NCBI RefSeq assembly: GCF_049847105.1
Contig: NZ_JBNCNS010000003.1
Span: 248,001 to 312,000 of the forward strand
DNA: 64,000 nt
Direction of reading: 5' to 3'
Source of the DNA: Gordonia sp049847105
GTDB lineage: Bacteria; Actinomycetota; Actinomycetes; Mycobacteriales; Mycobacteriaceae
Part shown: positions 58,283-64,000 of the stretch, one piece after another
Layout of the letters: each line of letters starts with the position of its first letter
Numbering within the stretch: the stretch's first letter is position 1
The notes under the pieces: model-generated
Database searches by the model: none
Seen by the model: only the letters and a program-made list of their open reading frames with translations
Told to the model about the DNA's origin: nothing
Position numbers and translations under genes: made by a program

Positions 58283-59689
58283 TCACATGTCGCCGTGCGG
58301 GTCGGCGACATCGTGGTCGGCGCCGTGGTTGGCCTCGTGGAACTCTTCGGTCAGCGGCATGGTCGGCAACTCCTCGCCGGGTGCAACCGGGTCGGCGTCT
58401 GCTCCATCGGGGCCGCCGTAGACGTACTCGGTCGAGATGGCTGCGCCGCCGGCGTCCATGTGGATGACGGTGTCGGGGATCTGGTCGTGGTCCTGGTCGA
58501 GCACCTGCACGTCGGGTTTGCCGTCACCGTCGGTGTCGGCGAGCGTCACATCCGGTGATCCGTCGCCATTGGTGTCGAGGGTTGCGCTGGTCACGTTGCC
58601 TGCGGCGTCGAGGGTGTGCACCTCTTCGAGCTGTCCGTCGGCGCCGACCTTGGCCGCCAGGTCCGGGCTGCCGTTGTGGTCCACGTCGGCTTCGACGATG
58701 GTGGAGCCGTTCGGTCCACCGTAGGCGATCATGTCGGGGTTGCCGTCGTGGTCGACGTCGTCTTCGACCAAGGTGACGTTGCCCTGGGCATCGAGGTGGG
58801 CGGTGAGATGATCGCCGGACTCGGTGTCGATGGCGTGCACGACGTCGGGGTTGCCGTCACCGTCGGTGTCGAGGGCTGAGGTCACCTGAATGCCGTCGCC
58901 GTCCGGTGCGCCGGGGGTGGCGGGGGTGTCGGGAGTGTGCTGCGGGCCATCAGGGGCCGCAGCGGCAGCCGGTTCTCCCGTTGCCGGGGCTGCCGGGGCT
59001 GCCGGGGATGCCGGGTCGGCGGGGGCGTCACTGCCGGTGGCGCCCTGGCCGGCGTCATACGGTGTGCCCGAGGTGATGTCGGGGTTCTCCGGCACCTGTT
59101 GGTCGGCTGCGGTCAGCGAGTCACCGCTGTCGTCCGGCTGGGCAGCGGGATCGGCGGGCGCCTCCGTCGGGGCGGACGCATCGGTCGGGGCGGGGGCATC
59201 GGTGGGCGCGTCGGTCGGGGCCGGGGCGTCTGCGGCCGCTTCGTGCGACGCGGTCGCATCGTCGCCGGTTGAATCGTCGCCGGTCGCGCCAGTGTCCTGG
59301 TTCGCGTCATACGGTGCGTTCGAGGTGATGTCGGGGTCCTGTGGGACTTCTTGGTCTTCGGGGGTCAACTCCCCTTGGGAGTCATCCTGCGGCTGATCGG
59401 CCGGAGCTGCGTCGGCCGGAGCGGCGTCGGCCGGTGCTGCGTCGGCCGGAACGTCGGCGGGCAGCGGCACGGCCGCGCCGCCGGCAGCGGCCTGCTGCTG
59501 TTCGGCGGTGACCTCGCCGGCGGGCTCACCGTTCTGGGTGAAGGTCACGGTGCCGTCGTCTTGTACGGTGCCGTCGATCTTGTTGCCCGCCTCGTCGGTC
59601 ATCTGCACTGTGTCGGGCCGGCCGTCACCGTCGGTGTCCACGACATCGTTGGTGGTCAGATCGCCTTCGGGGTTCAACGGAGTGGACAT
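58283..59689 (-). CDS. Asp-rich repeat protein with seven DxDxDGxPD-type motifs
   Basis: 468 residues, no signal peptide or membrane helix visible. Motifs with DTDGDGRPDTV, DTDGDGNPDVV, DVDHDGNPDMI, DVDHNGSPDLA, DTNGDGSPDVT, DTDGDGKPDVQ and DQDHDQIPDTV resemble calcium-binding thrombospondin-type-3/EF-like loops. A central Ala/Pro/Asp linker contains a diverged duplication, LTPEDQEVPQDPDITSNAPYD and LTAADQQVPENPDITSGTPYD. Very acidic. Start after AAAGG. Lies between the Hsp70-like and FHA-ABC genes on the same strand, so they are likely co-transcribed. No known family recognised beyond the repeats; a Ca-responsive scaffold is a guess. Confidence 0.75.
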   Translation of the reverse strand: MSTPLNPEGDLTTNDVVDTDGDGRPDTVQMTDEAGNKIDGTVQDDGTVTFTQNGEPAGEVTAEQQQAAAGGAAVPLPADVPADAAPADAAPADAAPADQPQDDSQGELTPEDQEVPQDPDITSNAPYDANQDTGATGDDSTGDDATASHEAAADAPAPTDAPTDAPAPTDASAPTEAPADPAAQPDDSGDSLTAADQQVPENPDITSGTPYDAGQGATGSDAPADPASPAAPAAPATGEPAAAAAPDGPQHTPDTPATPGAPDGDGIQVTSALDTDGDGNPDVVHAIDTESGDHLTAHLDAQGNVTLVEDDVDHDGNPDMIAYGGPNGSTIVEADVDHNGSPDLAAKVGADGQLEEVHTLDAAGNVTSATLDTNGDGSPDVTLADTDGDGKPDVQVLDQDHDQIPDTVIHMDAGGAAISTEYVYGGPDGADADPVAPGEELPTMPLTEEFHEANHGADHDVADPHGDM

Positions 59690-59764
59690 GCTGTCCGCCT
59701 TTCTCTCAAGTCTCAGTTCGGGGTGTCAGGGATTGGATGCAGCACGTTCGCAAATTGTTCCCGG

Positions 59765-61687
59765 TCAGGAGATCAGGCCCGATCGCGACAGGAACGCCTT
59801 GGCGTCGGCGATCGAGTTCAGCCCGAAGACGGTCATGTTCAGGCCCGTCGCGGTGCTCGCGTAGTCGATGTTGTAGTTGTCGGTGCTACCGGACATCGCG
59901 CTGTCGATGTCGGCGGCGGCGGTGCGGCCGGAGTCTTCGACCAGCGTTCCTTTGCCGTCGCTGTAGGTCCCGTTGCGGACGGCGACGATCCGGCCGGCAG
60001 CCTTGTTGTCGTCGACGGAGAAGCTGATGAAGAATCCAGTCGATTTGCCCAGTTCGGCCAGCGATGAGCCATCCTTGATCTGGCAGTTCATTTCCAGGGC
60101 GTCATTCGAATCGAATCCGGACTTGTTGCAGGTGCCCAGTTGCTGCTGTAACGCCCCCGGCAGTGCCGCGACGAGCTGAGTCTCGTCGGTGATGATCCGG
60201 CCGCCGTCTTTGCCTGTCGCGTCTGCCGCGTTGCCTGCAGCGCTTGCTGCGTTGGCCGCCGTCGGGGGTGTCTCGTCACCTCCGTTGTCGTCGCCGGACA
60301 TCGTGATCACGCCGACGGTGATACCGATGATGGCGATGACGGCCACAGCGATCCCGCCGACGAGTCCCCAGCGGCGACCGCTCCGGTTTGCTGAGGGCGC
60401 GGCGGCGGTGTCGTGGCCGGCGAACTCGGGTCCACCGACTCGCCGCCCGTAAGCCTGCCCCACGGGCGTCTGGGCGGGCTGCCCGCCCGCCGGGGTCGGT
60501 GAGGCGCCGGTGGGCCGACGGTCCTGGCCCTGTTGCCACGACGGCATCAACTCGCCCGCCGACGGCGACATCGCCGCCTGTTGGCTGGTGGTCGGCGCGG
60601 CTTCTGCCAGCGCGGTCACCAATGCGCCCTGGGCGACAACGGTTTTCGGGTCGTCGAGGGTGGCGACCGAGCCGAGTTCGCCGAGCCTTTGCTGGATCAA
60701 CGGAATGCGCGAAGAACCGCCGGTCAAATACAGCGAGGTCAGCTGACCGGGGTGGGTGATCCCGGCGTCGAGCAACGTGGCCTTGGTCAGCGACATCGCC
60801 CGATCGATCGCCGGGCGGATCAGTTCTTCGAACTCGTCGCGGGTGATCTGCAGCGTCACACGCCCGGCCGGGCCCGGCACGGTGATCGTGGCCGAAGGAG
60901 CCTCTGACAGCAGTTCCTTGGCGGTGCGGATCGACTGCTGCAGCGCCTGGGTGACATCTGGTGGCGCTTGACGGCGCAACCAATCCACCAGGTTCGGGTC
61001 ACGCTCGTCGAGACGTTCATCCACCCACTGCTGCACCAACGCGTCGAAGTTCTTGCCGCCCAACCCATTGTCGCCGCGGGCAGCGATGACCGAGAACGCG
61101 TGGTCCTCGGTGACGGTGAGTACCGCGATGTCCAAGGTGCCGCCACCGAAGTCGAACACGGCGATCTTGGAGCCCGGGTCGAGCGAGTGTGAGCGCGAGT
61201 AGTGGGCGGCCGCGGCGCGCGGCTCAGAGATGGTGATGATCCTGGTGGGATCGATGCCGGCGTGAATGGCGCCGTCGACCAAGATCCGCTTGTGCTGCCC
61301 TGCCCACCCCTCGGGATGGGTGAGCACCACGTGAGATGGGGGCTCTCCGGAGTGTGCGGCCTTGCCGCGGTTGATGATTGCTTGCATCACCGCGGTCACC
61401 AGCACGTGTGCCTGCAATGCCATCCCGTTGACGATGATCGTCGGCTTACCGGTGATCAGCCGCTTCGGGGAGGCGACGAATCCGGCCGGGTCCTGTTGGG
61501 CCTGGTTGATCGCCGAGTCGCCGACGAAGATGTTGTCGGGACTCGCGACGTACACACTCGATGGCATCAGGTGGCTGGCGTGCGACAACGACAGCGGCTC
61601 GACCGCTCTGCTGGTCGCGCCGGAGTGCGCCGCGGCACTGTTGGACGTGCCGAAGTCGATGGCCAAGGTCCATGCAGAGGGTGACAT
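59765..61687 (-). CDS. Membrane-anchored Hsp70-fold ATPase
   Basis: 640 residues. Residues 1-360 form the actin/Hsp70 ATPase: TLAIDFGTSNSAAAH (phosphate 1), AVFDFGGGTLDIAVLTV (phosphate 2), ARGDNGLGGKNFD, and YLTGGSSRIPLIQQRL (adenosine). There is no canonical peptide-binding domain. Instead a Pro/Gln-rich linker (360-440) and one membrane helix (about 441-465, GLVGGIAVAVIAIIGITVGV) lead to an outside domain of about 170 residues with two cysteines (GTCNKSG, MNCQIK). This is a sensor-like architecture with nucleotide binding inside and an unknown domain outside. 12 bases separate it from the dynamin gene. Confidence 0.85.
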   Translation of the reverse strand: MSPSAWTLAIDFGTSNSAAAHSGATSRAVEPLSLSHASHLMPSSVYVASPDNIFVGDSAINQAQQDPAGFVASPKRLITGKPTIIVNGMALQAHVLVTAVMQAIINRGKAAHSGEPPSHVVLTHPEGWAGQHKRILVDGAIHAGIDPTRIITISEPRAAAAHYSRSHSLDPGSKIAVFDFGGGTLDIAVLTVTEDHAFSVIAARGDNGLGGKNFDALVQQWVDERLDERDPNLVDWLRRQAPPDVTQALQQSIRTAKELLSEAPSATITVPGPAGRVTLQITRDEFEELIRPAIDRAMSLTKATLLDAGITHPGQLTSLYLTGGSSRIPLIQQRLGELGSVATLDDPKTVVAQGALVTALAEAAPTTSQQAAMSPSAGELMPSWQQGQDRRPTGASPTPAGGQPAQTPVGQAYGRRVGGPEFAGHDTAAAPSANRSGRRWGLVGGIAVAVIAIIGITVGVITMSGDDNGGDETPPTAANAASAAGNAADATGKDGGRIITDETQLVAALPGALQQQLGTCNKSGFDSNDALEMNCQIKDGSSLAELGKSTGFFISFSVDDNKAAGRIVAVRNGTYSDGKGTLVEDSGRTAAADIDSAMSGSTDNYNIDYASTATGLNMTVFGLNSIADAKAFLSRSGLIS

Positions 61688-61699
61688 GTGCTGGGGGTC

Positions 61700-63124
61700 C
61701 TATCCGGTGATCACGGTCGTGTACGTGTCGATCAGGGTGACGATGGCGGCGTCTTCGGCCGCCGATGCGGTCGCCAGCGACCGCTGCTGGGCTACGCCCA
61801 GACGGCGGTGCGCTTCGGCGGTCACCGCGTGCGCTGACGCATCATCGGGTAGTCCGACCTGACCGGCGACGGTGGTCGCGGTCAGGATCGTGTGCAGTTC
61901 ATCGGTGACGATCGATCGGGGATCGGTGTGCAGCATCCGCTGGTAGTCCTCCATGACGGAGACCATGTGTAGCGCGGGATTCATGCGCAAGACGGTTGTC
62001 AGTGACCGGATCTGGTCGCGGGCGGGGTGGGTGAACGCCAGCTGGTCCAGGCGGGCGAGGATGCGGTGGGCGCGATGATAGATCGCGAAGCGGGTGGTCG
62101 AGGCGTCCAGCGCCCGGTGCAGGGCGGCGACACCGGACCGCTCGGTCAGCCACTTGTTGAGTGCTGCCGCGCCGCCCACGGCGACCTGGCGGCCGTGCAA
62201 CACCCCGTACTCGCCGACCAGGCCGAGGAGCTGTTCGCGCAACGCGACGGGCACCACGCTGTCGACGTCGTTGTCGAAGATGCGCAGCACATCCAGTGGT
62301 GCCATCGGCTGCAGCCGCGCCAGCGCGGACGCCAGTTGCTCGGTGAGCATGCCGGTGTGGCTGGTCTGGGCCATCAGGCCGGAGACCGGAAGGACCGCGG
62401 AGACAGTGTTCTTCAGCTGCGTGGCCAGTCGCCCAGCATGTTCGGTGGCATGTTCGAGGGGGTCTCGCTGACCGAGGGCGCCTTCGCCGAATGAGTCGGC
62501 GCGCGAGAGCACGCCCAACATGTTCAACGGTGTGAATGGCAGCTGGCTCAGGAAAGCGATCTCATCGTGGCGCGGCGCGGCGTCGAACAAGAACACCGCG
62601 GCGTCGGCGTCGATGGAGGCGGTGCGGGTCTGCTCGAATCCGTCGATCATCACCCGTCGGGTGGCGGCGTCGTTGGCGACGGTCAGCGTGGACAGGCCCG
62701 GGGTATCGATCAGTGTGAGCTGCCGCAACGCTGCCGAGGGCAGCCACCGATCGACGAACTGGATGTCGGGCGTCGGAAGCGGTAGCTGGGGGCGCTGGTT
62801 CGGCTGTACCGCCACGGGGTGGCGGGCCCCGCCGACGCTGACGACTTCGGCTCGCGAGGGGGCCCCGTCCTGGTAGACGGTCACCACGTTGGTCGCCTCC
62901 AGGGCAGCGGTCTCGGCGACCGGCGCGCCGATCAGTGCGTTGACGAGGGTCGATTTTCCGGCTTTGAGTCGCCCTACGACCACCACCCGCGGTGGTGACC
63001 ACAAGATGGTGCCGATCGAGTTGGCGTGAGCGACCAGGTCGCCGCCGAGCGCGGCGAGCTGGTGCAGTCCCTGGTCGAGCACGGTGTGGATGGGGTCGAC
63101 GCGCCGCGGTGTGGGTGTTGTCAT
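61700..63124 (-). CDS. Dynamin-like GTPase (IniC-like)
   Basis: 474 residues. G1 GRLKAGKSTLVNALIGAP (about 51-68), G2 threonine in EATNVVTVY, G3 LIDTPGLST, G4 SRAD in MLGVLSRADSF. The C-terminal half is helical and lacks a clear membrane paddle, as in IniC partners. In M. tuberculosis iniA/iniC are isoniazid- and envelope-stress-induced and IniA shows membrane fission. The ATG at 63124 overlaps the upstream dynamin-like gene by ATGA. It and its partner probably work as a heteromeric membrane-remodelling pair. Confidence 0.85.
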   Translation of the reverse strand: MTTPTPRRVDPIHTVLDQGLHQLAALGGDLVAHANSIGTILWSPPRVVVVGRLKAGKSTLVNALIGAPVAETAALEATNVVTVYQDGAPSRAEVVSVGGARHPVAVQPNQRPQLPLPTPDIQFVDRWLPSAALRQLTLIDTPGLSTLTVANDAATRRVMIDGFEQTRTASIDADAAVFLFDAAPRHDEIAFLSQLPFTPLNMLGVLSRADSFGEGALGQRDPLEHATEHAGRLATQLKNTVSAVLPVSGLMAQTSHTGMLTEQLASALARLQPMAPLDVLRIFDNDVDSVVPVALREQLLGLVGEYGVLHGRQVAVGGAAALNKWLTERSGVAALHRALDASTTRFAIYHRAHRILARLDQLAFTHPARDQIRSLTTVLRMNPALHMVSVMEDYQRMLHTDPRSIVTDELHTILTATTVAGQVGLPDDASAHAVTAEAHRRLGVAQQRSLATASAAEDAAIVTLIDTYTTVITG

Positions 63125-64000
63125 CGGGACACCCCGGCCAGGTATTGCTCGGCGGACGCGATCCGCTTGTCGACGATTGCCAGGTTGCTCGAGAGTCGTT
63201 TCGTGTTCTTTTCGCGTGAGGCCGCGTCCGCGGATGCCGCTTTCTGCACCTCGTTGATGGTCTTCTGGAGGTCTTCGATGTTGACGCGCAGGTACTCGCG
63301 GTAGCGGATGATGATCTCCGGTCGCGATTGGGCGACAGCGCTGTCGAGGAGGCGACCGGTCGCGGCCTTGGTGGCGACGACCGTTTCCCGTAGCCAGGAC
63401 AGCAGGTTGGCCTTGCCTGCCCGGATCGCCCTGAACCCCAGGTTGATTCCGACCCACACGGTGCCCACCGCGATACCGACCCCCATGAGCGCCGAAAGTC
63501 CGATCAGCCCGCCGAGGGTCGATGATCCCACCACACCCATGGTGAGCAGGGTTGGGTCGAGCAGTCCGTGGCGTTTGCTGCCGACCTGGTGGGCCTCGAT
63601 CTTCTTGTCCTGCATGGACGCGACGATCTGTGCGCTGAGTTCTTCCCATACCCCGGGGTCATCGGTGAATCGGGGCGCGACGATCTTGTCGTGCAGCTCC
63701 TGCAAGAACCCCGACAGGGTTTCTGCCATCGCCAACTGGAGATCGGTCTGCATGTCGGCGGTGAACTTTTGTGCGCTGCGCCGCAACACGTCCATGCCGT
63801 GGGTATTGACGTACTTGGTCCACTTGTCGCGGATCTCGTCGAGGCGCCGTTCGAGATCGTCGACCGCCGACTGTCGCAGCAACGTGAGGTCACGCGCGAG
63901 ATACTGCTCCCACTGCCGTGCCTGGTCCTGCAGCTCGGTCAGTCGCTTCATGTCCGCGGTCAGATCGGGGAGTGCCTTCGCGCCGGCTTCGACGGCGTCG
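63121..64000 (-). CDS. Dynamin-like GTPase C-terminal part (IniA-like), runs off the window
   Basis: 293 codons are inside the window; the 5' part (GTPase domain) lies beyond base 64000 on the minus strand. Seen here are long amphipathic helices (LQDQARQWEQYLARDLTLLR, RLDEIRDKWTKYVNTHGMDVLRRS) and the hydrophobic membrane paddle TMGVVGSSTLGGLIGLSALMGVGIAVGTVW, followed by another coiled region (VNIEDLQKTINEVQKAASAD). This is the stalk-and-paddle of bacterial dynamins. Stop at 63121 overlaps the next gene's ATG, so the pair is coupled. Confidence 0.85.
   Translation of the reverse strand, partial: DAVEAGAKALPDLTADMKRLTELQDQARQWEQYLARDLTLLRQSAVDDLERRLDEIRDKWTKYVNTHGMDVLRRSAQKFTADMQTDLQLAMAETLSGFLQELHDKIVAPRFTDDPGVWEELSAQIVASMQDKKIEAHQVGSKRHGLLDPTLLTMGVVGSSTLGGLIGLSALMGVGIAVGTVWVGINLGFRAIRAGKANLLSWLRETVVATKAATGRLLDSAVAQSRPEIIIRYREYLRVNIEDLQKTINEVQKAASADAASREKNTKRLSSNLAIVDKRIASAEQYLAGVSR

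Noticed and set aside
58890..59396. Gly/Ala/Ser-rich plus-strand frame resembling a PE-PGRS-like protein
   Set aside because: It is the antisense of the Ala/Pro/Asp linker of the repeat protein; no PE domain or start context.

Overview
The window is 64 kb of very GC-rich, densely coded DNA. It most likely comes from a mycolic-acid actinobacterium (order Mycobacteriales), with Gordonia or a close relative my best guess. The clues are gene families typical of that group: F420-type enzymes (a TIGR03617-like luciferase-family oxidoreductase and a deazaflavin-dependent nitroreductase-like protein), a DUF222/HNH (13E12-type) endonuclease, a PPM-type methyltransferase, an Rv1747-like FHA-ABC transporter, and an IniA/IniC-like dynamin pair. 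I see no rRNA, tRNA, CRISPR array, insertion sequence or prophage. Many genes are enzyme-plus-regulator modules, and several are broken remnants. No gap of more than about 300 bases is left without a gene or a recognised remnant.

Layout. 0.2-4.2 kb: a zinc alcohol dehydrogenase and an MmyB-like XRE regulator, then a deletion scar (5' ends of an XRE gene and a TetR gene facing each other), two tandem YjbR-family genes, a 35-residue RarA-like N-terminal remnant, and a membrane protein. 4.2-9 kb: an MFS exporter fused to three carboxypeptidase-regulatory-like domains, divergent from a MarR gene; an SDR; a methyltransferase. 9-10 kb: a zeta-like toxin/antitoxin pair. 10-17.7 kb: a six-gene redox operon (AKR, cupin, AKR, SDR, SDR, threonine-synthase-like) and a second ADH/XRE pair; both promoter regions carry the palindrome GGTACT-N3-AGTACC, which suggests one local regulon. 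17.7-23 kb: TetR/nitroreductase pair with twin operators, the HNH gene with three copies of a perfect palindrome, a PucR-like regulator and a secreted lipase. 23-28.2 kb: TetR and a divergent three-gene operon (CrtC-like lipocalin-type protein, F420 oxidoreductase, PEP-synthase/rifampin-phosphotransferase-like enzyme).

28.4-45 kb: MsrB-MsrA; a HpnE-like flavoprotein with a glycosyltransferase; a glycine-betaine-type ABC transporter (ATPase, permease, lipoprotein); DUF1345; an ectoine hydroxylase without ectABC beside it; MarR; a second MFS/MarR divergent module with the same operator as the first; SDR, NTF2-like, O-methyltransferase, a holin-like/phosphodiesterase fusion and an MBL hydrolase. 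45-53 kb: enoyl-CoA hydratase, a TetR C-terminal remnant with a palindromic operator, a TetR/CoA-transferase/amidohydrolase operon with a divergent VOC gene, a frameshifted ATPase/cyclase C-terminal remnant, a CPBP protease and an NAD-binding protein.

53-64 kb: a decayed ABC transporter, a large lipoprotein, and then, all on the minus strand, two dynamin-like GTPases, a membrane-anchored Hsp70-fold protein, an Asp-rich repeat protein with seven DxDxDGxPD-type motifs, and an FHA-FHA-ABC exporter. This last block is the best candidate for an under-described system. I infer a membrane or envelope maintenance/stress machine in which actin-fold and dynamin-fold ATPase/GTPases act with a phosphothreonine-sensing exporter.
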